Virus record (IMG/VR): IMGVR_UViG_3300018428_002440
Coordinates: 1 to 41,372 of that record
Source of the DNA: a virus
Strand: one strand, 5' to 3'
DNA length: 41,372 nt
In this document: positions 20,558 to 28,478 of the stretch, piece after piece
How positions within the stretch are numbered: the stretch's first letter is position 1
How the letters are laid out: each line of letters starts with the position of its first letter
The notes under the pieces: generated by a model
What the model saw: the letters and a program-made list of their open reading frames with translations, nothing else
Database searches by the model: none
What the model was told of the DNA's origin: nothing
Program-made: the position numbers and the translations under genes

Positions 20558-20620
20558 TGGTGGACCTGCGGGGTACCGCCCCCCGGTCCTGCTCAGCGTT
20601 TGAATTGCTTCAACGTTGCA
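20558..20620 (-). ncRNA. ssrA: tmRNA acceptor piece (encoded CCA end)
   Basis: Runs from about 20620 (predicted transcript start) to the encoded ACCA at 20561-20558. T-arm-like stem CGGGG / CCCCG with loop GGCGGTA, followed by acceptor strand CAGGTCC. The loop lacks the usual TTC of a T-loop, which is notable. The 5' end is inferred from promoter position. Confidence 0.8.
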
Positions 20621-20625
20621 GTATA

Positions 20626-20654
20626 TTTATAGCACTATTTTGATGTTTTGTCAA
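20626..20654 (-). promoter_or_regulatory. Sigma70-like promoter for tmRNA
   Basis: Minus strand TTGACA (20649-20654), 17-bp spacer, TATAAA (20626-20631). It lies inside the 3' end of the preceding gene and predicts a start near 20620, just before the acceptor piece. The -10 also reads TATAAATA. Confidence 0.72.
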
Positions 20655-20871
20655 TCTTTGAATCTTCATATTTCATCATCAATGTTGATAAATGATCTGA
20701 CTTTTTAAGGATACCGTATTCATTAACAACAAATACATCTCCTGGTTTGTAAAGATAATGATCTTTTTTTGTGCCGTCTTTAGCAAGGCCCATTACTTCT
20801 CCAGGCCATTCTCCTTTAACACTAAAACTTCCGTCGGGAAAACTTTCTATATTATAGTCCATCCAAATCAT
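20635..20871 (-). CDS. Hypothetical small protein (78 aa)
   Basis: MIWMDYNIESFPDGSFSVKG then EWPGEVMGLAKDGTKKDHYL and YKPGDVFVVNEYGILKKSDH. A beta-rich soluble protein with an SH3-like feel (PGDVFVVNE), not assigned. Strong ribosome site AAGGAG 7 nt before the ATG. Its last codons overlap the tmRNA promoter. Confidence 0.68.
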   Translation of the reverse strand: MIWMDYNIESFPDGSFSVKGEWPGEVMGLAKDGTKKDHYLYKPGDVFVVNEYGILKKSDHLSTLMMKYEDSKIDKTSK

Positions 20872-20900
20872 AAAGCACTCCTTAATAAACTGCGTACTTT

Positions 20901-20910
20901 ATTATTTATG
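20901..20910 (-). promoter_or_regulatory. Late-type promoter motif
   Basis: Minus strand CATAAATAAT, 29 nt before ATG 20871 and overlapping the end of the upstream gene. Confidence 0.4.
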
Positions 20911-21115
20911 TGAAGAAAAGTATTTTAATATTGCCTGCTATAATCATACAGCAAGTTAAAACATGTAGGACTATCCAAAAGGTGCGAAAAGCCAAAGCCT
21001 TCTTTACATCTTGTTGTGTAATAGGAAGGAACTCTGGCTTATCGTCATCGGTAATACCAATGGGCATACCAACGGTGCGAGCCCATAATTTAAGCCAACG
21101 CCGTTGTCCGCTCAT
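20906..21115 (-). CDS. Small membrane protein (69 aa)
   Basis: Polar N-terminal half (MSGQRRWLKLWARTVGMPIG, ITDDDKPEFLPITQQDVKKA) and one or two C-terminal membrane spans (FWIVLHVLTCCMIIAGNIKI). Similar short proteins with a basic, Trp-containing start and a C-terminal anchor occur in marine T4-like phages; function unknown. ATG overlaps the upstream stop by 1 nt (TAATG). Confidence 0.7.
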   Translation of the reverse strand: MSGQRRWLKLWARTVGMPIGITDDDKPEFLPITQQDVKKALAFRTFWIVLHVLTCCMIIAGNIKILFFT

Positions 21116-21291
21116 TACATTGCGTTCTTTTTCTCTTGAACTTCTTTTCTGCGTTCTTTGGTAAGTTTACCTAGATCGCCTAGAGCTTTACGAGCTCTTG
21201 TTGCTGCAGCCTTTACACCTTTTGAATCAAATGCCTCTGATTCTGTGATGTAATTATTAAAGGCTTGTACGATTTGTTCGTGTAATGTCAT
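21115..21291 (-). CDS. Small basic helical protein (58 aa), possible DNA-binding
   Basis: MTLHEQIVQAFNNYITESEA then FDSKGVKAAATRARKALGDL and GKLTKERRKEVQEKKNAM. The segment KGVKAAATRARKALGDLGKL recalls the conserved helix of small histone H1/HC1-like proteins (S-x-A-G-x-R-AR-K-x-L-x-E-L-xK), also found in marine T4-like phages. Likely a nucleoid-binding early protein. Ribosome site AAGGAG 6 nt before ATG 21291 and a perfect TTGACA-17-TATAAT promoter upstream. Confidence 0.78.
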   Translation of the reverse strand: MTLHEQIVQAFNNYITESEAFDSKGVKAAATRARKALGDLGKLTKERRKEVQEKKNAM

Positions 21292-21313
21292 AACATTCTC
21301 CTTATTGTTTTAT

Positions 21314-21342
21314 ATTATAGTATGGTTTTATAGTATTGTCAA
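21314..21342 (-). promoter_or_regulatory. Consensus sigma70-like promoter
   Basis: Minus strand TTGACA (21337-21342), 17-bp spacer, TATAAT (21314-21319): a perfect match. It drives the H1-like and small membrane genes, in the 54-nt gap after the PAAR gene. Confidence 0.8.
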
Positions 21343-21345
21343 CCA

Positions 21346-21642
21346 TTAATCTCCAACAAATACATTGTCGGAGCCGCCTGCTGTCACTGGTGCACAATGA
21401 GCACCTCCTAATGGCGGACATAAATTATCTGGTGCCGCATCTTCTGGAGTATTGTTAACAACAAGTTTATTATTAATGTAAACATTATTATTTGCGGCGC
21501 TTAAATTGCCGCCGCCGTGAGTGTTTGGATCGCCATCTACTGACACTAGAAGGTTATTTGCAAAAACACTATCTTGTCCAACTACAGTAGTAGTTGCTCC
21601 ACAAGCTCTTGGATCAGTATCTCTGTGTATTGCTACACTCAT
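21346..21642 (-). CDS. PAAR-domain tail-spike tip protein
   Basis: 98 aa. PAAR-type layout: MSVAIHRDTDPRACGATTTV, repeated V-N-N / V-Y-I-N strands (QDSVFANNLLVSVDGDPNTH; NNNVYINNKLVVNN), GAHCAPVTAGGSDNVFVGD at the end. Cys and His (RACGA, THGGG, GAHCA) could bind the metal ion at the tip. In T4-like phages and type VI secretion PAAR proteins sharpen the central spike that pierces the outer membrane (gp5.4 role). Overlaps the upstream gene by 4 nt, downstream of the nrd genes, an odd place for a virion gene but common in marine T4-like phages. Confidence 0.88.
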   Translation of the reverse strand: MSVAIHRDTDPRACGATTTVVGQDSVFANNLLVSVDGDPNTHGGGNLSAANNNVYINNKLVVNNTPEDAAPDNLCPPLGGAHCAPVTAGGSDNVFVGD

Positions 21643-21929
21643 TGTACAGTTAAGCCTGTAGTTTTTTCGATGTATTGACTTGCCATATCTTTGTCAGTTT
21701 TGGCTACGCAAATAATATTTTGCATGTTTAGTGTAAATTTATTGTCGTGCCTTACAGTAAACATGTAAGGAGCAAGTCCCATGCCTTTTTGTTGGACTAC
21801 TAACATTAATGGTTTTACAACAGTAATTTTATCTCCGCTTTCTGCTTCAAGCCTTGCGACAATTTCTTCGCCCGAGCTTAACTTAATGCTAACAGTATCC
21901 CCAACTGTATATGGTGCTTCTATTAACAT
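21639..21929 (-). CDS. Small beta-rich protein, Sm/SH3-like (96 aa)
   Basis: MLIEAPYTVGDTVSIKLSSG then EEIVARLEAESGDKITVVKP and LMLVVQQKGMGLAPYMFTVR. The pattern G-D-x-V-x-I-K-L-x-S-G-E-E-I-x-A-R-L is that of an Sm-like barrel (Hfq/Lsm family), so RNA binding is possible. Overlaps glutaredoxin by 1 nt and PAAR by 4 nt. Conserved in marine T4-like phages by recollection; function unknown. Confidence 0.72.
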   Translation of the reverse strand: MLIEAPYTVGDTVSIKLSSGEEIVARLEAESGDKITVVKPLMLVVQQKGMGLAPYMFTVRHDNKFTLNMQNIICVAKTDKDMASQYIEKTTGLTVQ

Positions 21930-22183
21930 TATAGTGAGTGTCCTGTTCCATTATAGTTAGTATCTTCAATATAGGATACAAACTGTTCGTATCCGCCTAC
22001 TGCTGTTCCATTAACTTTAATTTGTGGAAATGTTCTAGCTGTTGGGAACTGTTCAAAGACTTCTTCTCTTTCGAAGTCTTTTCCTAATTCTTTATAAGTG
22101 TAGGTAAACTGTCTTGTTTCGCAAAGTTGCTTTGCTTTTGTACAACTAGGACAAGCAGGTTTACCCCAAATTTCTATACTCAT
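21929..22183 (-). CDS. grx: Glutaredoxin
   Basis: 84 aa, the standard small glutaredoxin. Active site KPACPSCTKAKQLC with CPSC (both catalytic Cys), then RTFPQIKVNGTAVGGYEQF, which contains the cis-Pro (TFPQI) and the GG-Y-E/D glutathione-binding turn. Reduces the RNR large subunit; it overlaps nrdB by 4 nt and lies downstream of nrdA, so it is the dedicated electron donor for the phage RNR. Confidence 0.93.
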   Translation of the reverse strand: MSIEIWGKPACPSCTKAKQLCETRQFTYTYKELGKDFEREEVFEQFPTARTFPQIKVNGTAVGGYEQFVSYIEDTNYNGTGHSL

Positions 22184-23283
22184 AGTTTAAAGTCCTTTAG
22201 TGAGTCAGAAGTGACATCTTGTTTAATACCGCCAATGATGTAGCTTTCAACTTCTGTTTCCTGTGGTGCAACTTGCAGTCCAGAACTGCTCAACCAGTGT
22301 TGTGTCCAAGGAAGTGGGTTAGTGTTTTGTGGTTGATCAAAAATAGCATCGTAGCCTAATGCTTTTAATCTACGGTTAGCAATGTATTCTACATATTGAT
22401 GCAATAAGTTTGCATTCAAGCCAATCATAGAACCGTCTTTGAAAAGATAATGTGCCCATGCTTTTTCTTCGTCGACACAGGTACGCCACATTTCATAAAC
22501 TTCTTCTTTACATTCCTTTGCAATTTTTGCCATTTCTGGATCGTCTTTACCTTGTATCCAATTTTTCAACACATGGGTGCTTAGTGCCAAGTGCTGTGCT
22601 TCATCCCTAGCGATAAGTGAAATAATCTTAGCACTACCTTCCATTAGCTTTAGTTCACCAAAGCCAAAGGTACAAGCAAATGAAACATAGAAACGCAAGC
22701 CTTCAAGAATATTTACGTTCATCATTGCAAGAAATAGTTTTTTCTTAACATCACGCATTGTGCCTTTTTTGTTGTGTGTAAATTGATCTGCCGCTTCTGT
22801 AAATGCATCATAATTTTTTGTGACACTAATTGCACGTTCGATAATTTTCTCATCGTCAAGAATAGTATCAAAAACTTCACTTGGATCTGGATACACGTTT
22901 TTCATTATGTGTGTGTAAGAACGTGAATGAATAGTTTCAAAAAAGTCCCATGTCACAATACAACCTTCTAGTTCAGGAATACTAACATGTGGTAAGAATG
23001 CCAAACATGGACCACGTCCCTGTACACTGTCTAATAGAGTTTGATACTTTAGATTAGCAGTAAAGATATGCTTCTGCTCCGGACGGAAGTTAGCATAGTC
23101 AGCTCTGTCTTTTTGCAAGCTCACTTCTTCTGGGCGCCAAAAATATCCAAGCATTGTTTGATTTAATTTATCAAACACCGGAAATTTAAATACGTCATAT
23201 CTTTGGGTATTTTGATCTGCACCAAAGAACATATGTTGTTTAGTGAAATCTACTTTCTCTCTGTTGAATACTGTTTTTGCCAT
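22180..23283 (-). CDS. nrdB: Ribonucleotide reductase class Ia small subunit
   Basis: 367 aa from ATG 23283 (AAAGGAAAG upstream). Makes the tyrosyl radical used by NrdA. Seen: CIVTWDFFETIHSRSYTHIM with the Glu and His iron ligands and the radical Tyr region, FGFGELKLMEGSAKIISLIA, RDEAQHLALSTHVL with further ligands, and ANRRLKALGYDAIF near the end. The C-terminal tail (SDSLKDFKL) would dock on NrdA. Own sigma70-like promoter (23316-23344) just after nrdA, overlaps grx by 4 nt. Standard for T4-like phages. Confidence 0.97.
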   Translation of the reverse strand: MAKTVFNREKVDFTKQHMFFGADQNTQRYDVFKFPVFDKLNQTMLGYFWRPEEVSLQKDRADYANFRPEQKHIFTANLKYQTLLDSVQGRGPCLAFLPHVSIPELEGCIVTWDFFETIHSRSYTHIMKNVYPDPSEVFDTILDDEKIIERAISVTKNYDAFTEAADQFTHNKKGTMRDVKKKLFLAMMNVNILEGLRFYVSFACTFGFGELKLMEGSAKIISLIARDEAQHLALSTHVLKNWIQGKDDPEMAKIAKECKEEVYEMWRTCVDEEKAWAHYLFKDGSMIGLNANLLHQYVEYIANRRLKALGYDAIFDQPQNTNPLPWTQHWLSSSGLQVAPQETEVESYIIGGIKQDVTSDSLKDFKL

Positions 23284-23315
23284 GTTTTTCTTTCCTTTTC
23301 TCATACAATATCTTT

Positions 23316-23344
23316 ATTGTAGCATACGCAATTTTTAGTGTCAA
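23316..23344 (-). promoter_or_regulatory. Sigma70-like promoter for nrdB
   Basis: Minus strand TTGACA (23339-23344), 17-bp spacer, TACAAT (23316-23321), in the short nrdA-nrdB gap. Confidence 0.72.
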
Positions 23345-23347
23345 CAA

Positions 23348-25669
23348 CTAAATTGCACAAGCTTCGCAGTATTCTTCATATTCTTGATCTGATCCTGCGA
23401 ACTCAGATCGTTCTATTGGTTGTTGTTTTTCATCTTCTTCTACAATATCATCGTCGGTTTTGTAGTCGTAAGTATTTTGGTAGTATGATGTTTTCCATCC
23501 TAACTTATATGTAGTTAGCAAATCTTTGATCATTACACTCATCGGAACTTCGTTATTATCGAAATGAGTTGGATTATAACTCCAGTTGCCACTAATGGCT
23601 TGATCAAAAAATTTCTGCATCATTGCTACAATATTAATATAACCTTCATTTGAACGCATGTCCCAAAGCAATGTGTAGTAGTTCTTTAGAGTTTGATACT
23701 GTGGAACAATCTGCTTAAGAGGCCCTTTTTTGCTTTTCTTAACGGACAAGTATCCTCTAGGAGGTTCGATTCCATTGGTTGCGTTCGACACAACGGAACT
23801 GCTCTCTGAAGGCATCTGTGCGGACAATGTGCTGTGCCGTAGCCCGTGTTGCTTAATAGAGTTGCGTAAACCATTCCAATCATATTTTAGTTTCACCTTA
23901 ACTAGGTCATCAACTTCACGCTTGTATGTGTCTATTGGAAGGATGCCCTCTGAGTATTTAGTTTGCGCGAATCCTGTACATGCACCTCGTTCTTTTGCAA
24001 GGGTGTTAGATGCTTTTAGCAAATAGTACTGAAATGCTTCTGATAATTCGTGTACTGCTTTCCAAGCATTTTTATCATCATATTGTACTTTTTGTTTTGC
24101 CAAATAATGCGCTAGACCAATATAGCCTACTCCTAAAGAACGTCTTGCCTTTGTTGAAATTTCAGCAGCTTTAACAGGATACTTTTGATAATCAATTATT
24201 TCTTCTAGAGCACGAACTGCTAAATCACAAAGATCCTCTAAGTCATCTAAAGATCTAAGTATGCCAACATTAATAGCACTTAAAATACATAGTGCAATTT
24301 CACCTTCTTCGTCATCAATGTGCTGTAAAGGTTTGGTTGGTAGTGTAATCTCTTGACATAGATTACTCATATAAACTGTGTCTTTAAATGAACTGTGTGT
24401 GTTAGCGTGATCAACGTTCATAATATAAATACGTCCTGTTTCTGCACGTTCTTTAACTAGTGCAGAAAACAAATCCATTGCAGGAATCTTTTTCTTTTTA
24501 ATACTTGTTTTACGCTCATACATTTCATACATTTCAGCAAATTTATCTGCATCACCAAAGTATGCTTCATATAGGCCTGGTACATCGTGTGGCGAGAAAA
24601 GAGTTATATCTTGTCCAGATAATAACCTTTCATACATTGTTTTGTTAAGCTGGATTGAGTAGTCTAACTTACGCACACGGTTGTCTTCTGTGCCTTTGTT
24701 GTTCTTTAGTACAAGGATGTCTTCAATTTCTTGATGCCAAAACGGGAAGTGTGTAGTAGCTGATCCGCCACGCACACCATTTTGTGTACAACAACGTACA
24801 GTTGCTTCAAACTTTTTTAGAAACGGAATGATTCCTGTGTGGGCGACTTCTCCGCCTCTGATTTTTGCGTTGACTCCTCTGATACGTCCTGCGTTAATGC
24901 CGATACCAGCTCTTTGAGCTGTGTATCTACCGATGGACATGTCCGACGCAAAGATCGAATCAAGTGTGTCGTCACTGTCAACGAGAACACAAGAGGCAAA
25001 CTGCCTAACTGGAGTACGCACTCCGGCCATGACGGGCGTTGGGATATTGATCTTAAAAAGTGAGGTCGCATCATAGTATCTCCTTACATAATATAATCTA
25101 TCTTCTTTAGGATAGTTCGCGAATAATGTTGCGGCAATCATCATATACATGTATTGTGGTGTTTCGAAAAGTTCACCTGATGATCTATCTTGACAAAGAT
25201 ACTTGTCAACTACCTGACGCAAACCTGCATAGGTAAAGTTCTCATCACGTTTGTGATGAATATAAGTATCAAGTCTTACAAGTTCATCGTCAGTATAACT
25301 ATCAAGAATTGCAGAATCGTAAACACCTCTATCAATGTTTAACTTGATTATTTCTTTTAACGTAATAGTTTTGTAATCACCAAAAACTTCTTTATATGTT
25401 CCGTACAACAACAAACGTGCCGCGGCATATTGATAGTTAGGATTGTCTAACGATATCAAATCATTTGCACTTTTAACTAGAATTTCTTGTATTTCAGATG
25501 TACTCATGCCATCATAAAATTGAATGTTTGCGTTCATTTCAATTTGGCTACTGCTAACACCAGCTAGTCCTTCGCAGGCAAATTCTACTACTTTGTGTAT
25601 TTTATCTATGTTAAGCTCTTCAGCTTGCCCATTGCGTTTTACTATGTTGATGTGCATTCCGTTTGACAT
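23348..25669 (-). CDS. nrdA: Ribonucleotide reductase class Ia large subunit
   Basis: 773 aa, the usual NrdA length. Reduces ribonucleoside diphosphates to deoxyribonucleotides for phage DNA synthesis. N-terminal ATP cone (IVKRNGQAEELNIDKIHKVV), FASCVLVDSDDTLDSIFASD with an active-site Cys, GRIRGVNAKIRGGEVAHTGI, SNLCQEITLPTKPL with the catalytic C-x-E, LSAQMPSESSSVVSNATNGI, and a C-terminal EEYCEACAI carrying the CxxC pair that glutaredoxin reduces. No intron or inserted intein is visible. Ribosome site AGAGG; a late-type motif lies upstream. Confidence 0.97.
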   Translation of the reverse strand: MSNGMHINIVKRNGQAEELNIDKIHKVVEFACEGLAGVSSSQIEMNANIQFYDGMSTSEIQEILVKSANDLISLDNPNYQYAAARLLLYGTYKEVFGDYKTITLKEIIKLNIDRGVYDSAILDSYTDDELVRLDTYIHHKRDENFTYAGLRQVVDKYLCQDRSSGELFETPQYMYMMIAATLFANYPKEDRLYYVRRYYDATSLFKINIPTPVMAGVRTPVRQFASCVLVDSDDTLDSIFASDMSIGRYTAQRAGIGINAGRIRGVNAKIRGGEVAHTGIIPFLKKFEATVRCCTQNGVRGGSATTHFPFWHQEIEDILVLKNNKGTEDNRVRKLDYSIQLNKTMYERLLSGQDITLFSPHDVPGLYEAYFGDADKFAEMYEMYERKTSIKKKKIPAMDLFSALVKERAETGRIYIMNVDHANTHSSFKDTVYMSNLCQEITLPTKPLQHIDDEEGEIALCILSAINVGILRSLDDLEDLCDLAVRALEEIIDYQKYPVKAAEISTKARRSLGVGYIGLAHYLAKQKVQYDDKNAWKAVHELSEAFQYYLLKASNTLAKERGACTGFAQTKYSEGILPIDTYKREVDDLVKVKLKYDWNGLRNSIKQHGLRHSTLSAQMPSESSSVVSNATNGIEPPRGYLSVKKSKKGPLKQIVPQYQTLKNYYTLLWDMRSNEGYINIVAMMQKFFDQAISGNWSYNPTHFDNNEVPMSVMIKDLLTTYKLGWKTSYYQNTYDYKTDDDIVEEDEKQQPIERSEFAGSDQEYEEYCEACAI

Positions 25670-25690
25670 GTTTACCTCTTTCTATAATTC

Positions 25691-25699
25691 AATATTTAG
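25691..25699 (-). promoter_or_regulatory. Late-type motif before nrdA
   Basis: Minus strand CTAAATATT, 21 nt before the nrdA ATG, overlapping the end of the upstream ORF's stop region. Confidence 0.35.
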
Positions 25700-26124
25700 T
25701 TAAGCGTTGGCATGATATACACTTTTTCGGCATGAATAGCATCCAACAATGTTGTATCAAAGACACTAAGCATATCAGGGTCAATGACATAGTTTTTATC
25801 AATGCATAGATAATAAAGTGTTTTACTTTTTTGCTTATCTACACCAATATATATTTCAAATACGCTACCAGAAAAATGTGTGCTTAACTGTAAAGTATAA
25901 CAAATTCCTAATAAAATACAAAATCTACAGTACTGATTTTCGTACACAAGTTCCCAAGGATCTGGCCAAGTAGCATTGTCCCAAGGATCTGTGTTTATAC
26001 TAACTCTAGGTGCCGTGTTGTAGTATTCTAATGTATCCTGTATAGGATTTTCGCTAGAATCAATGCTATTCCTAAAGTCATGCCACATGGCAAGCCTTTC
26101 TTCATACTTAAACTTATGAAACAT
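25696..26124 (-). CDS. Conserved marine-phage protein of unknown function (142 aa)
   Basis: MFHKFKYEERLAMWHDFRNS, then ENPIQDTLEYYNTAPRVSIN and TDPWDNATWPDPWELVYENQ, YCRFCILLGICYTLQLSTHF and a strand-rich end (LYYLCIDKNYVIDPD). Aromatic-rich, apparently soluble; the WPDPWEL and FCILLGI segments look conserved. Follows the tail-fibre gene with a 1-nt overlap (TAATG), so it may be a small tail-associated protein or fibre chaperone. Not assigned. Confidence 0.75.
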   Translation of the reverse strand: MFHKFKYEERLAMWHDFRNSIDSSENPIQDTLEYYNTAPRVSINTDPWDNATWPDPWELVYENQYCRFCILLGICYTLQLSTHFSGSVFEIYIGVDKQKSKTLYYLCIDKNYVIDPDMLSVFDTTLLDAIHAEKVYIMPTLN

Positions 26125-27770
26125 TACGGCGTGTAGTTGTTAAGTTTCTGCTTAATTTTGAACTTCATCTCTGTTGTATCATCTCCTGGCATTGTTGAGT
26201 TAACTATAACAGAGATTGTTTCGTTTGTCAAGTCCGCATTTTCATCAATTAATGAAGCCGTGAACCCAATTGACTCTTCGTACAAAGCATCACCTGTGTA
26301 AGTATATTCATCACTTACTGTTAGTGTTCCTGTACCGAAATTTTCTTGTGTAATTTTCAGTATTCCACTTCTTACTGCTTCGTAGTTTTGACTTACAAGA
26401 ATATAATCTAGTTCAAATGACTGATGGTCAGCACCAGGTAGTCTAAATAGTTTAGTTCCAGAACCTGATGATATTTCAACTTTTTGTGTTCCGCTGTGTG
26501 TTGCTATTACATGTCCTTGTATTTCAGGTATGTAAGCAACTCCGTTAATATATGATTGATTATATGATAAATTTTCTGTTCTTGAAAAATAGTCGCCATT
26601 ACTTTCGTTTGTAGGCCTATTGAATCTTAAAATACTCATTTGCGGTTGGCCTTCGTTGCCAGACTCATTTCCACAAAGTGTAAATTTGTTATTGGTGCTA
26701 ATATTATTTTTTCCTTCTTGCACCCAAATAGCATGTTTGTTAATTTCATTAAAAATACTGTTTGAGATTATATTTTTTGAAGGGCCAACTGAAAGGCCTG
26801 CTCCTACTGATCCCATAATCATGTCATTACCAAAAGCAATACCATATCCTAGTGTGTCAAATGTACATTGATCAAAAATGTTATTGTCTATGTCCCAATT
26901 AGATTGCACACCATAACTATAGTTTGTGAATATTACATTTGTAAATTTGTTATTACTTGATTCTACTGATCCAGATAAACTATCAATCAAAAGTCCAACA
27001 CTAGCAGATGCTATTGCATCAGCGGCACTCCAAGCGCCTTTTATCTTAATGTTGTTGAAATGGCTATCTCTACAACTCTGCAACCATAATCCGTAGTTGG
27101 TTGTTGTATTTTCAATTGTTAAATTTTCAATTCTTATATTGTGGGCTTGTGTGTTAAAAGTACTGCTTGCATCACTTGCAGGTGCACCAGGTGTGCTGGA
27201 ACTATTTACAGTTGTTATAACAGCTGCACCTCCAGTTTGTTTGATTACTGTTTTATCTAAGCCTGCACCAATGATAGTAGCATTTGGTGGAACAGATATA
27301 ACTCCTGTTAAAGTATAGATACCAGGTTCTAACATTAGAACTACTCTACTTTTTTCACTACCTTTTGTAGCATCGTTAATAAAAAGTTGATCTATTGCTC
27401 TTTGTAGTCCTGCGGTTGCATCATCACTAGCATCACCTGTTAGCCCAAATGCCCTACCACTTACAGTATCATCTAATCTTGCCTGTAGAGTTCTTTGAAT
27501 AGGACTTGCACTCGAACTTCCAGTTTGTATAAATGCATCAGCTTCTCTGTATGTATAAGTGTCAGCTAAACTAAAAATGTCATCGTACTGTGTAAGAACC
27601 TTAGTATTTCCAACAGCAGGTGCTCCTTCAGATACAGAACCATTACCTACATATAATTCTCTAGTATCTATAGCCCAACCAAGTTCTCCACTTGCTAGTT
27701 GTGGTAAACCTGATCCTGCGTTTTTTTGTCCTCTACGGACTTGAATACGTGATATCTGTACGACTGCCAC
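26124..27770 (-). CDS. Tail fibre / tailspike-like protein with beta-helix domain
   Basis: 548 aa, GTG start at 27770 with GGAGAAG upstream. The N-terminal RIQVRRGQKNAGSGLPQLAS then GELGWAIDTRELYVGNG is the module that anchors many phage receptor-binding proteins to the tail (R-x-x-x-RRG...GE-G...DT-x-x-L-Y-G-G). Then a right-handed beta-helix of pectate-lyase type (about 105-400): DASDDATAGLQRAIDQLF, LEPGIYTLTGVISVPPNATI, IGAGLDKTVIKQ, and stacked N-x-I-x-N-x-T rungs (NIRIENLTIENTT, FNNIKIKG). A beta-sandwich C-terminus follows. It could degrade or bind surface polysaccharide; no catalytic residues can be assigned. Confidence 0.85.
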   Translation of the reverse strand: MAVVQISRIQVRRGQKNAGSGLPQLASGELGWAIDTRELYVGNGSVSEGAPAVGNTKVLTQYDDIFSLADTYTYREADAFIQTGSSSASPIQRTLQARLDDTVSGRAFGLTGDASDDATAGLQRAIDQLFINDATKGSEKSRVVLMLEPGIYTLTGVISVPPNATIIGAGLDKTVIKQTGGAAVITTVNSSSTPGAPASDASSTFNTQAHNIRIENLTIENTTTNYGLWLQSCRDSHFNNIKIKGAWSAADAIASASVGLLIDSLSGSVESSNNKFTNVIFTNYSYGVQSNWDIDNNIFDQCTFDTLGYGIAFGNDMIMGSVGAGLSVGPSKNIISNSIFNEINKHAIWVQEGKNNISTNNKFTLCGNESGNEGQPQMSILRFNRPTNESNGDYFSRTENLSYNQSYINGVAYIPEIQGHVIATHSGTQKVEISSGSGTKLFRLPGADHQSFELDYILVSQNYEAVRSGILKITQENFGTGTLTVSDEYTYTGDALYEESIGFTASLIDENADLTNETISVIVNSTMPGDDTTEMKFKIKQKLNNYTP

Positions 27771-27793
27771 TGACTTCTCCTACATTAATATTA

Positions 27794-27802
27794 GTATTTA
27801 TG
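27794..27802 (-). promoter_or_regulatory. Late-type promoter motif before the tail-fibre gene
   Basis: Minus strand CATAAATAC, 23 nt upstream of the GTG at 27770. Confidence 0.55.
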
Positions 27803-28478
27803 CGAACTTCTCATAATACTGATACACTCGTTCGTACCATTCGTTGCGCCATTCGTTGTATTCGTCTGGCCAAATATCAAACTGCTGATACTCGCCTGCT
27901 CTACTACACATAAACACGTGACCTTCACGTATTTGTGTGCCATAAATTTCATTGTGTGCTTCTGCATAGGCTACAAGTTGTAAGAAGTAATCAACTACCC
28001 ATTCAACCTTTTTGGGTTTGTTAGTTTGTTTGAAGTCCATAATAGAGGGTTGGCCTTTATACTGTCCAACTAAGTCAGTTGTTCCTGCATACATGTTAGG
28101 CATATATAGATTTACTTCTGAGCCCCATATTTCATCTACATCTACAAGTGCATGGGTCTTGATTTGTTCTGCCATGCTATGTGCTTGTTGGGCATAAGGG
28201 TTAGACCCTGGCTGTGGCCATTCACCGTAGTCTATGTAATCCTCAAGGTATTTGTGCATACGTGTGCCAACACCCGATGCTTCAGTCACTATCTCTTGTG
28301 CTTTTTTCTCGCCCACCCTCTTCTTCCAAGCAATAAGATGTGTCTTATCTTTGGTAGCGTCGAGGATAGTTGTGACTGAGGCTACTGCATTTCCGTCAGG
28401 AGTTGCATATAATCTGCGACCCTCGACTTGTTTTCTTTCTATAGGTTTGTAATCGTAGCGTTTAGTTATTAGGGTCAT
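27798..28478 (-). CDS. PD-(D/E)XK exonuclease (MGME1/RecB-like)
   Basis: 226 aa. SVTTILDATKDKTHLIAWKK, then GVGTRMHKYLEDYI (conserved helix with the motif-I Glu region), MYAGTTDLVGQYKGQPSIMD and FKQTNKPKK: the G-T-x-D ... h-x-D-F-K-x-T/T pattern provides metal-binding Asp, Asp and catalytic Lys. YFLQLVAYAEAHNEIYG is the following Q-x-x-x-Y helix. This is the phage exonuclease family close to mitochondrial MGME1 and is common in marine T4-like phages, where it probably processes DNA ends. Overlaps the upstream oxygenase by 17 nt. Confidence 0.87.
   Translation of the reverse strand: MTLITKRYDYKPIERKQVEGRRLYATPDGNAVASVTTILDATKDKTHLIAWKKRVGEKKAQEIVTEASGVGTRMHKYLEDYIDYGEWPQPGSNPYAQQAHSMAEQIKTHALVDVDEIWGSEVNLYMPNMYAGTTDLVGQYKGQPSIMDFKQTNKPKKVEWVVDYFLQLVAYAEAHNEIYGTQIREGHVFMCSRAGEYQQFDIWPDEYNEWRNEWYERVYQYYEKFA

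Larger units (their letters stand above)
20150..20620 (-). ncRNA. ssrA: Permuted two-piece tmRNA gene (ssrA)
   Basis: On the minus strand an acceptor piece ending in ACCA (20558) precedes a spacer, then a coding piece starting at 20361 with GGGCCTGAAATAGGATCGAC, which matches the 5' end of tmRNAs. The ends pair: GGGCCTG (20361-20355) with CAGGTCC (20568-20562) as a 7-bp acceptor stem containing a G3-U70 wobble, the alanine identity element. A tag frame ends GCAGCTTAATAACCTGC, as in E. coli tmRNA. This permuted order is characteristic of alphaproteobacteria. tmRNA with SmpB rescues stalled ribosomes and tags the peptides. The 3' end of the coding piece and the pseudoknots were not resolved. 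Driven by a sigma70-like promoter at 20626-20654. Confidence 0.92.

Noticed and set aside
20441-20632. 63-codon plus-strand frame across the tmRNA
   Set aside because: Antisense to the tmRNA acceptor piece, spacer ORF and promoter; no ribosome site.
24817-25074. 85-codon frame inside nrdA
   Set aside because: Alternative-frame shadow of a highly conserved enzyme.
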